From the NCBI RefSeq assembly GCF_029958905.1, contig NZ_CP124613.1, positions 1-64,000 on the forward strand: DNA of 64,000 nt, read 5' to 3'. This document shows positions 35,357 to 44,099 of the stretch, piece by piece; positions within the stretch are counted from its first letter, which is position 1, and each line of letters opens with the position of its first letter. The translations under genes and the position numbers were made by a program. Below the pieces are notes generated by a model that saw only the letters and a list, made by a program, of their open reading frames with translations, was not told the origin of the DNA and did not search any database. Origin of the DNA: Vibrio sp. YMD68. GTDB taxonomy: Bacteria > Pseudomonadota > Gammaproteobacteria > Enterobacterales > Vibrionaceae.

Positions 35357-36469
35357 CTAATGCGAGTGCGCTATATCGGTCGGCCCCATTGACACCCCTT
35401 TTATCTGCGCGTACACACTCATTCCTTTTTCTAACCTAAGATCATCACATGCCCAAGTGGTCACATTGGCCCAAAGTTCATCCTCACCAAATGCAATTTT
35501 CACCTGTACTTGTTCACCATTTTCATTGAAATAGAGCTCGCGGACGATCCCCTTTAATACATTCCGAATACTAGTGTCTTTGGGAATGGACGTACACAGC
35601 GAAACGTGATTCGCTTCAACTCTCACTTTTAATACCGTATTGTTCAGTGCTTCATCGAGTAACCCGTTGACCCATAAGTGATTACCGTCGTTTAGCTCTA
35701 AGCGTGTCATTGGGTATTGGGCGTGGCGAGAGGTAACTTTGGCGTGCAGCAGTGAACTGAGTTCTTGAGCCGGAAGCCAAGGGCGCATTTCATCGCTGTT
35801 CCAAACCTTTGCCAGCGGGCCTTGAACCATCACTTTTCCACCGTTGAGCACCAGCATGTGATCGGCTAGCTGCAATATTTCACTGAGACTATGGCTTACA
35901 TACACGATCGGAATATTCAACTGCTTAGCTAATGATTGCAAATACGGGATCAATTCACGCTTACGAGGAAGGTCTAATGAAGCAAGCGGCTCATCCATAA
36001 GTAACATGGAAGGTGACGTCAATAATGCTCGGCCAATCGCTACTCGCTGCTTTTCCCCCCCAGACAAAGATCTGGGATAACGGTCTAAAAGCGTCTCTAT
36101 TCCAAGTAGACTGATGATTTTTTGAAAGTGATTTTCATCCGGTGAGCTAACGCTGTAATTAAGGTTTCCCTTCACCGTATAATGGGGAAATAGTCTCGAC
36201 TCTTGAAATACATAACCAATATTTCTCTTCTCTGGAGGGAGATTAATACTTTTCTGCTTAACGGCGGTTTCACTGCGGGAGAACAGTGTCACATCACCTA
36301 ATCGAATGTCGCCATGATCAGGAGTAGATAGGCCGCCTAATAGGTTAACCAATGAGGTTTTCCCTGCCCCTGAACGACCAAAAATAGCGCACACGCCCTG
36401 CAGAGGAATGTCGGCGTGTACATCGAGTACTAGATCCCCCAACTGCTTTTGGACTCGAATGGTTAGCAT
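35357..36469 (-). CDS. modC: Molybdate ABC transporter ATP-binding protein
   Basis: The 370-residue ATPase has Walker A GRSGAGKT, Q-loop, signature LSGGEKQRVAIGRAL, Walker B LLMDEPLASLD and a H-loop YVSHSL, followed by a C-terminal TOBE/Mop domain (LKGIVRELYFNENGEQ to VYAQIKGV) that binds molybdate. Its ATG at 36469 overlaps the modB stop by seven bases (ATGCTAA), so translation is coupled; a longer upstream frame inside modB is not the start. The protein energises ModB for molybdate uptake. Confidence 0.95.
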   Translation of the reverse strand: MLTIRVQKQLGDLVLDVHADIPLQGVCAIFGRSGAGKTSLVNLLGGLSTPDHGDIRLGDVTLFSRSETAVKQKSINLPPEKRNIGYVFQESRLFPHYTVKGNLNYSVSSPDENHFQKIISLLGIETLLDRYPRSLSGGEKQRVAIGRALLTSPSMLLMDEPLASLDLPRKRELIPYLQSLAKQLNIPIVYVSHSLSEILQLADHMLVLNGGKVMVQGPLAKVWNSDEMRPWLPAQELSSLLHAKVTSRHAQYPMTRLELNDGNHLWVNGLLDEALNNTVLKVRVEANHVSLCTSIPKDTSIRNVLKGIVRELYFNENGEQVQVKIAFGEDELWANVTTWACDDLRLEKGMSVYAQIKGVSMGPTDIAHSH

Positions 36470-37155
36470 GTCGATGCCCCTTTCTGTTGCGCTTTTTTCG
36501 TGAGCCAACCCGACGCGATAAGGGCAGCAAAGGCAATGACAATAGAAATGATGCATAAGCGCATAGCCTGAAACTCCGCACCCGGTGTTTGGATAAAGGA
36601 ATACATTGCCAGTGGAATCGTTCTCGTCTCATCAGGAATGTTGGAGACAAAGGTAATCGTGGCACCAAACTCACCCAGACTTCGAGCAAAAGCAATGATC
36701 ACACCTGAAATGATACCAGGTAAGGTTAGCGGTAAGGTTATGGTCATAAAGACTCGCCATGGGCTACTTCCTAATGTGCGGGCTGCTTGCTCCAAGCGTG
36801 TATCAACCGCTTCTAAGGACTGCCTAATCGCTCTCACCATTAAAGGAAATGAAACGACCGCGGAAGCCAAAGCCGCACCTTGCCAGCTAAAGGAAAAACT
36901 GACACCAAAAACATGGTACAGCCACTGCCCAATGATGCCTTGTCGACCCATTGCAATCAGCAGTAAATACCCAATCACAACCGGAGGAAGCACCAGAGGC
37001 AAATGAATCATCCCATCAAGCAGTGCTTTGCCACGAAACTCCTTACGAGCTAACACCCATGCAGCAAGAATACCGAAGGGTAAGCTGACCAAAACCGCAA
37101 CGGTAGACACTTGGATGCTCAGCAGCAGCGCTGATGCTTCATATTCGGTTAGCAC
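36463..37155 (-). CDS. modB: Molybdate ABC transporter permease
   Basis: The 230-residue inner-membrane protein has five or six helices and the ABC-permease EAA-like loop (EAVDTRLEQAARTLGSSPWRVF) that contacts ModC. GEFGATITFVSNIPDETRTIP is characteristic of ModB. It lies two bases after modA and overlaps modC by seven, in an operon read leftward. Confidence 0.95.
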   Translation of the reverse strand: MLTEYEASALLLSIQVSTVAVLVSLPFGILAAWVLARKEFRGKALLDGMIHLPLVLPPVVIGYLLLIAMGRQGIIGQWLYHVFGVSFSFSWQGAALASAVVSFPLMVRAIRQSLEAVDTRLEQAARTLGSSPWRVFMTITLPLTLPGIISGVIIAFARSLGEFGATITFVSNIPDETRTIPLAMYSFIQTPGAEFQAMRLCIISIVIAFAALIASGWLTKKAQQKGASTC

Positions 37156-37157
37156 AG

Positions 37158-38000
37158 CTATATGACTCCGAAACCATGTCGAATATAAACAGCTTTCGCG
37201 TCTTCACTTTGCAAGTATTCAAAGAAAGCTTGACTCGCTATTGACGGCTCATCACTGACCATAACCATTGGGTATTCAATTGCATCATGGCTCTGTGGGG
37301 AAAATGTCGCGATAGAGCGAACCTTCGAAGATATAATGGCATCGGTTTGATAGACAATCCCTAGAGGCGCTTCCCCTCTTTCAACCAAGACCAATGCACC
37401 TCGAACATTATTCGCCCGAGCCACATGTGATTTTATCGTGTCCCATTGTTGGTAATACATCAAAGCTTCTCTTGCGTACTCGCCGACTGGCACATGATCA
37501 GGATCGCCTATTGCTAATCGCCCACCTTGCAATGATTCGACTAAACTTAATGATTCAAACTCTAACACGTGCTTTTTTACTGCATCATTCTTTACTGCAT
37601 AGTTTTCTGCTAATAGATCGCTGGATTCAGAGGCAATAAGAACCAACGAGTTGTTCAACAAAGTGACGCGACTATTTGCATCCACGGCTTTTTGTTCGAT
37701 AACGTAATCTAGCCACTTTTGATTGGCGGGGAAATAAATATCCGCAGGCGCACCGTAAACGATCTGTCGAGCTAGAGCCGACGAGGAAGCAAAAGATAAA
37801 CGGATATTCACTTTGTGGTCTTGTTGATAGTCACGAGCGATTTCCGACAATACGTTGGTCAAAGACGAAGCAGCAAAAACGGTAATATTCTCTTTTGCAT
37901 AGGCAACGGGCATCAAATTGAGCCCGATAACAGCCCAAAAAAATACTAACGTACACTTAACCATTTGCACCGAACGCCTGTTAAACCGCTTTATTTCCAT
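37158..38000 (-). CDS. modA: Molybdate-binding periplasmic protein
   Basis: The periplasmic receptor binds molybdate or tungstate for ModBC. It has the ModA opening ITVFAASSLTNVLSEIARDY, ASSSALARQI and GAPADIYFPAN, and PVGEYAREAL later. The signal peptide is MVKCTLVFFWAVIGLNLMPVAYA, cleaved before KENI. The start is uncertain: ATG 38000 has GAAGG 11 bases upstream and gives 280 residues; ATG 37964 would start directly at the signal peptide. A ModE-like operator lies 54 bases upstream of 38000. Confidence 0.93.
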   Translation of the reverse strand: MEIKRFNRRSVQMVKCTLVFFWAVIGLNLMPVAYAKENITVFAASSLTNVLSEIARDYQQDHKVNIRLSFASSSALARQIVYGAPADIYFPANQKWLDYVIEQKAVDANSRVTLLNNSLVLIASESSDLLAENYAVKNDAVKKHVLEFESLSLVESLQGGRLAIGDPDHVPVGEYAREALMYYQQWDTIKSHVARANNVRGALVLVERGEAPLGIVYQTDAIISSKVRSIATFSPQSHDAIEYPMVMVSDEPSIASQAFFEYLQSEDAKAVYIRHGFGVI

Positions 38001-38053
38001 TTTCTGAATGGCCTTCTTGTAACTTCTGAACATCGACAAGAAATCATATCATT

Positions 38054-38081
38054 ATCGATATGCACTAAACTATATAACGTT
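38054..38081 (-). promoter_or_regulatory. ModE-like operator upstream of modABC
   Basis: ATCGATATGCA - six bases - TATATAACGTT matches, on the minus strand, the E. coli ModE consensus ATCGNTATATA-N6-TATATAACGAT at 10 of 11 positions in one half and 8 of 11 in the other (recalled consensus, compared by eye). This indicates repression of modABC by molybdate-bound ModE. Confidence 0.65.
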
Positions 38082-38229
38082 ATTGCAATTCAACCTATTA
38101 TTGCTGTTTCGATACCAACCTAGCCATTCGAGCCATGGTCATTCACTTAGCTCGGCTCAACGGACTCCACTTAACCCTATACCGCCTCTATCCCTAACAT
38201 TTAAAAGCGCATACTGATTCATATATTAA

Positions 38230-38260
38230 TTGCAAAATTAAAAATTATCGCAAATTGCAA
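38230..38260 (+). promoter_or_regulatory. Candidate LuxO-binding sites upstream of qrr
   Basis: TCGCAAATTGCAA (38248-38260) matches the recalled LuxO consensus TTGCAWWWTGCAA at 12 of 13 positions, and TTGCAAAATTAAA (38230-38242) at 11. They lie about 100 bases upstream of the sigma-54 promoter, the usual distance for an enhancer. Confidence 0.6.
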
Positions 38261-38344
38261 TCCACTTTGCATAAACCTTGTATAGTCAGTTCAAAAAACA
38301 AAGCAAAACTGACGTAATTGCAGTCAATTAAGCACTCTAAAACT

Positions 38345-38360
38345 TGGCACATATACTGCA
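38345..38360 (+). promoter_or_regulatory. Sigma-54 promoter of qrr
   Basis: TTGGCACATATACTGCA contains GG at 38346-38347 and GC at 38358-38359, exactly 12 bases apart (-24/-12). The predicted start of transcription is near 38371. Confidence 0.85.
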
Positions 38361-38370
38361 ACACTTTAAA

Positions 38371-38478
38371 TGACCCTTCTTAAGCCGAGGGTCACCTAGC
38401 CAACTGACGTTGTTAGTGAACCTTTTTGTTCACACTAGATATATCGGCCAATTGCAACTTTGCAGTTGGCTTTTTTTT
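38371..38478 (+). ncRNA. qrr: Qrr quorum-regulatory small RNA
   Basis: A transcript of about 105 nucleotides is predicted. TGACCC (38371-38376) pairs with GGGTCA (38389-38394) as the first hairpin. The core GGGTCACCTAGCC followed by AACTGACGTTGTTAGTG (38389-38418) is the hallmark sequence of Vibrio Qrr RNAs, which base-pair with luxR/hapR, luxO, aphA and luxM-type mRNAs with Hfq. GTGAAC/GTTCAC (38416-38433) forms a hairpin and GCCAATTGCA/TGCAGTTGGC (38447-38470) with eight T residues is the terminator. Sigma-54 promoter and LuxO-like sites upstream agree. Which Qrr (1 to 5) it is cannot be said; luxO is not adjacent. Confidence 0.93.
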
Positions 38479-38607
38479 GTCTCCGATTTGTCGTGACTCT
38501 ACAATGTCTTCATACATCACTGTATTTCTCTCACAACTAAATAAAATGTCACTCCGTTTAAATTCATGATCGGCTAGCAATACCGTTATAAGGAAGTTTA
38601 GGAACAA

Positions 38608-38641
38608 AAAAAGGGAAATGATGGTCATCATTTCCCTTTTT
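38608..38641 (-). terminator. Strong bidirectional terminator after the lipoprotein-like gene
   Basis: AAAAAGGGAAATGATG and CATCATTTCCCTTTTT form a 14 to 16-bp stem. It lies 36 bases beyond the stop of the minus-strand gene at 38677. Confidence 0.9.
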
Positions 38642-38676
38642 CACTTTTCTATCTCAACCCCAACTTCTGGAGTGTC

Positions 38677-39186
38677 CTAAAACGGCACTTCAAACTGCAT
38701 CATCACATCGCCGCTGTATTTCTCGTGCCAGCGATAGTCAAAACGCATTCTAGGTTCACCTGATTTCTTATCACCAAAGCCGACACTCAACTGCAAGCCG
38801 TGACTCATTAGCCACTCTTCCGTGCTCATTGAGCTTAACTGATCTTCCAGTACGCTAGGCATCCATACGCCAAGGCCAAAATAATTGGACGACACATTCT
38901 GGGTTACAAAGGGATCAGATGCAGAATTCATGACCCAATCATCCCAATATGAGCCAATGACAGTTGGTTCATCGTCAAACGTATCGCTTAATGCTATCCA
39001 CTGCTTTTGAGCATAATTGAGTGTGTCATCGACAGAAAAACAAACACCGTTATTAATACCACTAGAACTGTTACTTAATACAACTGAATCAACACGGTAA
39101 TTCGTAGAGGATTCAAAAAGATCACACGCACTCACTCCAAAAGGAGCAATGACGAGCAATAATAAAATTACTGCCTTGAGTCTCAT
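38677..39186 (-). CDS. Exported protein of unknown function, possible lipoprotein
   Basis: The 169-residue protein begins with a signal peptide, MRLKAVILLLLVIAPFGVSAC, ending in VSAC, which fits a lipobox; Asp follows the cysteine, which in enterobacteria favours inner-membrane retention. The mature part is acidic, rich in Ser, Asp and Trp, with beta-strand character (GLQLSVGFGDKKSGEPRMRF, WHEKYSGDVMMQFEVPF at the end). I do not recognise the family. It follows the NadD-like gene on the same strand with a 37-base gap. Confidence 0.65.
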   Translation of the reverse strand: MRLKAVILLLLVIAPFGVSACDLFESSTNYRVDSVVLSNSSSGINNGVCFSVDDTLNYAQKQWIALSDTFDDEPTVIGSYWDDWVMNSASDPFVTQNVSSNYFGLGVWMPSVLEDQLSSMSTEEWLMSHGLQLSVGFGDKKSGEPRMRFDYRWHEKYSGDVMMQFEVPF

Positions 39187-39223
39187 TCGCTCTTTCCAGA
39201 TACATCATTATGTTCAGGATTAT

Positions 39224-39736
39224 CTAATATACTGACAGTTCTTTCAATAAAAACGCGACTTTTTGTGTGGTTAAGCCTTCAATGCTGGAACCATGGGTAA
39301 GTTTCTCTCGGATATCAGTACTGCGCACTTTCACTCTTTCTGGACAAGCCAATAAACTCCAACGTTGCAGTATTTCCTCTGCCTTATAGAATTTTGAAAA
39401 ATTGAACAGATTATCTGGTCCAAGTACGAAGGTAAGCTCGCTATCTGGGTGTTTTTTTTGTAACGCATCAAGCACAGCAAAGGTCGTCACCGCACAACCT
39501 GGCTGAAAGAGTTCCTCTTCTATGGTACTTCGCTGCGCATTCTCCACGGATAAGTCTTGTATGAAGGCATCAACGAGTTGGCAACGGATATCATACTTCA
39601 GCATATCTTTCCCCCAAGCGTGAGAAATACTCGGCAGCAGCAAGACCCGATCAAAATGAGCAAGTGATTCAATGACACTTTTATGCCCTAGGCTTGGCGG
39701 ATTGAACGCACTACCAAATACTGCAATTTTGCTCAT
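39224..39736 (-). CDS. Nicotinate-nucleotide adenylyltransferase-like protein
   Basis: The 170-residue nucleotidyltransferase has the HxGH-type motif in GSAFNPPSLGHKSVIES, GPDN for nucleotide binding and the VRSTDIREKL motif that replaces ISxTxxR. It should adenylate nicotinic acid mononucleotide to deamido-NAD. It is divergent from nadE, the next step in the pathway, 114 bases away, which supports the role. It is shorter than E. coli NadD (about 213 residues), so it may be an additional, non-essential paralogue. Confidence 0.8.
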   Translation of the reverse strand: MSKIAVFGSAFNPPSLGHKSVIESLAHFDRVLLLPSISHAWGKDMLKYDIRCQLVDAFIQDLSVENAQRSTIEEELFQPGCAVTTFAVLDALQKKHPDSELTFVLGPDNLFNFSKFYKAEEILQRWSLLACPERVKVRSTDIREKLTHGSSIEGLTTQKVAFLLKELSVY

Positions 39737-39850
39737 TTTCTTTCCTGTTCGTAAATGAAAACTCTTTTCTCAGTTTTCTAACTCAATGTTTAAGGTATGA
39801 TAATACTAAATGATGATTTGAACACTATTGCTTGCAGGAAAGGACTACTA

Positions 39851-40681
39851 ATGGAACAGATAATTCGTGATGAAATGCGCGTACTCCCATCTATTGACCC
39901 ACACTTTGAGATCTCGCGTCGCGTTGAGTTTATAAAGACGAAATTGCAGCAATCTGGCTGTAAGTCACTGGTACTTGGCATCAGCGGCGGCGTGGATTCC
40001 ACAACCTGCGGTCGCTTAGCTCAACTCGCCATCAATGATCTTAACGAACAATCATCAAGTAATGACTACCAATTCATCGCCGTTAGATTGCCCTATGGAG
40101 AGCAAAAAGACGAAGACGAAGCGCAGCTTGCGTTGTCTTTTATAAAACCGACACAATCGGTTTCTGTTAACATTAAACAAGGGGTGGACGGTATTCACAG
40201 CGCCACGCATACCGCTCTTGATGGCACAGGGTTGCTGCCCACAGATCAAGCCAAAGTTGATTTTGTAAAAGGCAACGTCAAAGCTCGTGCTCGCATGGTC
40301 GCTCAATACGAAATTGCTGGGTATGTTGGCGGCTTAGTATTAGGCACCGATCACTCTGCAGAAAACATCACGGGTTTTTACACTAAGTTTGGTGATGGCG
40401 CGTGTGATTTGGCACCACTGTTTGGTTTGAATAAACGCCAAGTTCGTGAGTTAGCAAACACCTTAGGTGCTCCAGAGCTATTAGTTAAGAAGGTCCCAAC
40501 GGCTGATCTTGAAGAACTGGATCCACAAAAAGCCGACGAGGCCGCACTCGGGCTAACCTATGACCAAATTGACGATTTCTTAGAAGGCAAAGAGGTGAGT
40601 AAAGAAGCGTCTGATCGTTTGGTTCATATCTACACAGTGACACAACATAAGCGTCTACCTATACCGACTATTTACGATTGA
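39851..40681 (+). CDS. nadE: NH3-dependent NAD+ synthetase
   Basis: The 276-residue enzyme amidates deamido-NAD to NAD+ with ammonia and ATP. It has the PP-loop [10 protein letters not shown] near residue 46, the [10 protein letters not shown] segment, [22 protein letters not shown] and the C-terminal KKVPTADLE. No glutaminase domain is present. ATG 39851 is chosen because AAGGA lies seven bases before it and gives the E. coli NadE length; 18 upstream codons are open but unsupported. Confidence 0.95.
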   Translation: MEQIIRDEMRVLPSIDPHFEISRRVEFIKTKLQQSGCKSLVLGISGGVDSTTCGRLAQLAINDLNEQSSSNDYQFIAVRLPYGEQKDEDEAQLALSFIKPTQSVSVNIKQGVDGIHSATHTALDGTGLLPTDQAKVDFVKGNVKARARMVAQYEIAGYVGGLVLGTDHSAENITGFYTKFGDGACDLAPLFGLNKRQVRELANTLGAPELLVKKVPTADLEELDPQKADEAALGLTYDQIDDFLEGKEVSKEASDRLVHIYTVTQHKRLPIPTIYD

Positions 40682-40711
40682 GTTATCCCTCTCCTATCGA
40701 CACTGAAGAAT

Positions 40712-40736
40712 GATAGCTGTGCATGCTGCAGCTATC
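40712..40736. terminator. Hairpin after nadE
   Basis: GATAGCTG and CAGCTATC form an 8-bp stem with a 9-base loop, 31 bases after the nadE stop; only a short T stretch follows. Confidence 0.45.
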
Positions 40737-40954
40737 GTTTCTCGCGTTGTATTTTCAGTTTTCAAACCGTACCTTCCGTTTCTACTCTTACCGCTTCTTT
40801 CTATCTAGAACTAAGGTATTAGTTTTTAATGCTAAAACCATACTCACCTTTGTTATAAATCTAACTTTGGCCGATTTAATCCCTCGACCATTGTCAGTAA
40901 GCTACCAACTTAGTTTTATTTATCTCAGTATTTAACGGAGCGAGGATCCATTGG

Positions 40955-42016
40955 ATGGGTAGTATCCTAAAAGACCAACAATTCAATAATCAAAAGGGGT
41001 TGATTCACACTTCCAAAGGCCCGTTAATTTTGCTCTTTTTTGATGGTTATGATCTGAAAGCTCGTGAAGGGTTCATTGGACAAATCCACTCCCTGATGCA
41101 TCACCAAATAAGAAACGGTAAACGATCTTTTTGTAAACAGCAGTCATTTACTGGGTTTTATTCTGCTTTCTTAGGTTTGGTCAAAAGCTTAGAAGCGGTT
41201 GGGTGTGATGTACGGGTGAATGATTTCAAGCTTGCTCGTAAGCACCCCGATTACCCAATTGGCGTTGCTGGGTTTCCTTCAGTTCTTGATATTGTGGATT
41301 TACCCAACCCAAAGATATTTGGCCCTGGCGATTTTGGGCTACCCGATCAGTCTCAGCGAGTGACCCATGACCCCAGTTTTAAAAAACTTATTCAACCTTG
41401 TGAATGGTTCACAAAAATATATCAGCCATTTTGTGGGGACAAGATGCTACCGTGGTTTGCTGGTATTGATTGTGAAAAACTGACTGATCTCTCTCATTAT
41501 CCAAAGCAGTTTGATTTTCTCCTTTATGACAAAATCCACTGGGATAGAGAACAGAAAAATGTGTCAGTTACCGAACGAATAAAAGCGTATCTGGATAAAC
41601 GTGGGCTGACTTATACCAGTGTGAGGTATGGACACCATCATTTTTCGCAATTTGTTGAGGGGCTAAAGTCATCACGAGCACTTCTTTATATTAGTGAACA
41701 CGAGACTCAGGGGTTGGCTTATCAAGAAGCACTTGCGTCTAATATTCCTGTCTTGGCTTGGAATGAACAAAAGATCATTGATCCAGAGCTCGCTAAATAC
41801 AACACGTCCGATTTACAGGTCTCTTCAGTCCCATATTTTGACAGTCGCTGTGGAATGACATTTAAAATAGAGAACTTTGAATCAGTCTGTGATCAATTCA
41901 TAGGACAGATGAGCGCATTTAAGCCAAGAGAATACGCTCAATCAACACTCTCTCTCAAAATTGCTGGCCACCGATACCTTCTTGAATACCAAGCAATTAC
42001 AAACGAAAAAAATTAA
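40955..42016 (+). CDS. Glycosyltransferase, GT-B fold (family 4-like)
   Basis: The 353-residue cytoplasmic protein has a GT-B C-terminal half: SRALLYISEHETQGLAYQEALASNIPVLAW contains the EX7E motif typical of family 4 transferases that use sugar nucleotides. The N-terminal half is unusual for the family and includes LLFFDGYDLKAREG. Acceptor and donor are unknown. It lies upstream of the exopolysaccharide operon but is separated from it by a 666-base leader with hairpins, so it is probably transcribed on its own. GAGGA lies 12 bases upstream of the ATG. Confidence 0.75.
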   Translation: MGSILKDQQFNNQKGLIHTSKGPLILLFFDGYDLKAREGFIGQIHSLMHHQIRNGKRSFCKQQSFTGFYSAFLGLVKSLEAVGCDVRVNDFKLARKHPDYPIGVAGFPSVLDIVDLPNPKIFGPGDFGLPDQSQRVTHDPSFKKLIQPCEWFTKIYQPFCGDKMLPWFAGIDCEKLTDLSHYPKQFDFLLYDKIHWDREQKNVSVTERIKAYLDKRGLTYTSVRYGHHHFSQFVEGLKSSRALLYISEHETQGLAYQEALASNIPVLAWNEQKIIDPELAKYNTSDLQVSSVPYFDSRCGMTFKIENFESVCDQFIGQMSAFKPREYAQSTLSLKIAGHRYLLEYQAITNEKN

Positions 42017-42682
42017 ACGGGAGTCCACTTTAGACATCGAGCCGACCCTGATACCATAATTGTCGTAGCACCAAGAGCATTGGCAACAACATTTTGTGGC
42101 TCCCTTGTTCGATACTCCCCTAACAACTAGATAGCTCTAATAGTGTTAGGGGGAGGGATCCCGTTCTCTCTGTTTAGTACTTTTAAATTCTCATTAAAAC
42201 ATCACCCAAATATTTAAACTAAAGCCATTGGCTGCAATTATTGAACACGGTTTCAAACACCTTATAGCCAGAGAATATAACACCTCAATGCCTCTGAGCA
42301 CTCATCCACTTCTGATCTTTATATTAGCCCATTACTCGTAGGTATATGCCTAAACCATATACGTATGCCGATGATCATATTCTCTAGTAAATCGTTGATT
42401 TACGGCTAGACCTTTAGTTTTGGTTTCCTTGGTATGCATCTCATGCTTTTACCAGTACTTATAGGTGAAGTACGAATTTGTAACTAACAAAATGTATTAT
42501 CCTAAAGTCTAAATTTCATTCTTTATTCCACTGTCTTGAAATCTGCAAATAACTACACTAGCAGAACATTTCTAGTCTCACGTTTGTGTTGCAAACAAGA
42601 CTAGCCAAGGAAGACCTTCACGGTAACTGAGAACCATAACTCATGGGCGGTAGCGTGCAGAAAAGCAAATGGAATTAAGACT
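42017..42682 (+). promoter_or_regulatory. Long leader of the exopolysaccharide operon
   Basis: No gene was seen in 666 bases. It holds a long inverted repeat at 42117-42152 (CCCCTAACAACTA against TAGTGTTAGGGG, one mismatch), probably the end of the preceding unit; a 21-bp dyad GTATATG-N7-CATATAC at 42342-42362, a possible operator; a hairpin CTAGTCT...AGACTAG with inner GTTTG/CAAAC at 42572-42604; and an ops element at 42646-42657. The layout is that of a regulated antitermination leader. Confidence 0.7.
42646..42657 (+). promoter_or_regulatory. ops element (RfaH recruitment site, JUMPStart core)
   Basis: GGCGGTAGCGTG matches the 12-base ops consensus GGCGGTAGCGTN exactly. It lies 25 bases before the first gene of the polysaccharide operon and should recruit RfaH to paused polymerase for read-through of the long operon. 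Confidence 0.9.
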
Positions 42683-44083
42683 ATGAGTCAAACAGGGTTA
42701 ATACGTTCACATGAAACAGGTTTTGCCTTTCTCTATCGCATTACCGATTTATGCATCATCTTTTCTGTTCTGCTTATTATCGGGCATTTCTATCTTCCGA
42801 CCTTCACAAAAGACTATTTACTTATTGGCGCTTTGGGTTCTCTGCTCTTTTTGCTTTTCGGTGAAACCATTAATCTCTACCGCTCATGGCGTACGACCTC
42901 TCTAAGTGATCACATTATTACCACGTTCAGTTGTTGGCTGATTTGTTGTATCACTATTATTACCGTTGTTTATTTTACGAAAGTGAGTGAACAGTTCTCG
43001 CGTGTCGTTCTTGGAATTTGGTTCATCGCAGCGCCGTTATCACTCATTGTATGGCGTAGTATTATTCGAATTAGCTTGAACGTACTTCGTCACGTCGGCT
43101 ACAACGCAAGACGAGCGATAATTGTCGGGCGCACGCCTCAGGGAATGAGCCTCGCAAGAGAGCTTGTCAACCGCCCATACCATGGTGTCAAATTCGAAGG
43201 ATTCTATGACGAACGCAACAAGTTTCGCTCAGACGCTGAAAATGATTACCCTATTCTTGGCAACGTCGAAGAGGCTCTTGAGCAAGCTAAGAAAGGGGCG
43301 GTCGATTATGTCTACATTGCTATGCCAATGCATGCAAATGAACGAATTGCTAAATTTTTAAACCAATTTTCGGATACTACAGCCAACACCTACCTTGTAC
43401 CGGACTTTTTCACTTATAACCTTCTCCACTCTCGCTGGGACCAAGTTGGACACGTTCAAACATTGAGTGTCTATGATACGCCATTTATAGGCATCGCCTC
43501 TTGGGTTAAGCGATTAGAAGATCTCGTTCTATCTTTCATTATTCTCACCTTAATATCTCCGGTCTTATTAGTCATCGCCGTTGCAGTAAAGGCAACATCA
43601 ACAGGCCCCGTTATCTTTAAACAAGACAGGTACGGCCTAGATGGGCGAAAAATAAAAGTATGGAAATTCCGCTCCATGAGCACAATGGAGCAGGGAAAGG
43701 ACGTAAAGCAAGCCACAAAAAACGATCCCAGAATAACGCCTCTTGGTGGTTTTCTCCGTCGTACTTCTCTTGATGAGTTACCGCAGTTTTTTAATGTTCT
43801 AGGCGGTTCGATGTCTATAGTGGGACCTAGACCTCACGCCGTTACCCACAATGAAGAATACCGACAAATCGTCGATCGCTATATGTTGCGACACAAAGTC
43901 AAGCCAGGAATTACTGGCTGGGCTCAAGTTAACGGTTATCGCGGTGAAACGGATACATTAGATAAAATGGAAAAGCGTGTTGAATTCGATCTCGATTACA
44001 TTCATCACTGGTCAGTTTGGATGGATATTAAGATTGTCTTCTTAACCATCTTTAAAGGGTTTACAGGTAAAAATGCCTACTAA
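42683..44083 (+). CDS. Undecaprenyl-phosphate hexose-1-phosphate transferase (WcaJ/CpsA type)
   Basis: The 466-residue inner-membrane protein starts repeat-unit assembly by placing a sugar phosphate, probably glucose-1-phosphate, on undecaprenyl phosphate. It has four N-terminal helices, a Rossmann-like middle (RAIIVGRTPQGMSLAREL) and a C-terminal catalytic domain: FKQDRYGLDGRKIKVWKFRS, RRTSLDELPQF, VGPRPHAV and KPGITGWAQVNGYRG. It is the first gene after the ops element and equivalent to CpsA/BrpA of other vibrios. Confidence 0.92.
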   Translation: MSQTGLIRSHETGFAFLYRITDLCIIFSVLLIIGHFYLPTFTKDYLLIGALGSLLFLLFGETINLYRSWRTTSLSDHIITTFSCWLICCITIITVVYFTKVSEQFSRVVLGIWFIAAPLSLIVWRSIIRISLNVLRHVGYNARRAIIVGRTPQGMSLARELVNRPYHGVKFEGFYDERNKFRSDAENDYPILGNVEEALEQAKKGAVDYVYIAMPMHANERIAKFLNQFSDTTANTYLVPDFFTYNLLHSRWDQVGHVQTLSVYDTPFIGIASWVKRLEDLVLSFIILTLISPVLLVIAVAVKATSTGPVIFKQDRYGLDGRKIKVWKFRSMSTMEQGKDVKQATKNDPRITPLGGFLRRTSLDELPQFFNVLGGSMSIVGPRPHAVTHNEEYRQIVDRYMLRHKVKPGITGWAQVNGYRGETDTLDKMEKRVEFDLDYIHHWSVWMDIKIVFLTIFKGFTGKNAY

Positions 44084-44099
44084 ACACAAGGGTGAACTC

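Noticed and set aside
38413..38631. 72-codon frame on the minus strand
   Set aside because: It lies across the qrr RNA, its terminator and a second terminator. The product is low-complexity and no ribosome-binding site was seen.
44073..44099. Upstream ATG of the beta-barrel gene, overlapping the initiator transferase gene
   Set aside because: It would put charged residues before the signal peptide; ATG 44100 has AAGGGTGA upstream.
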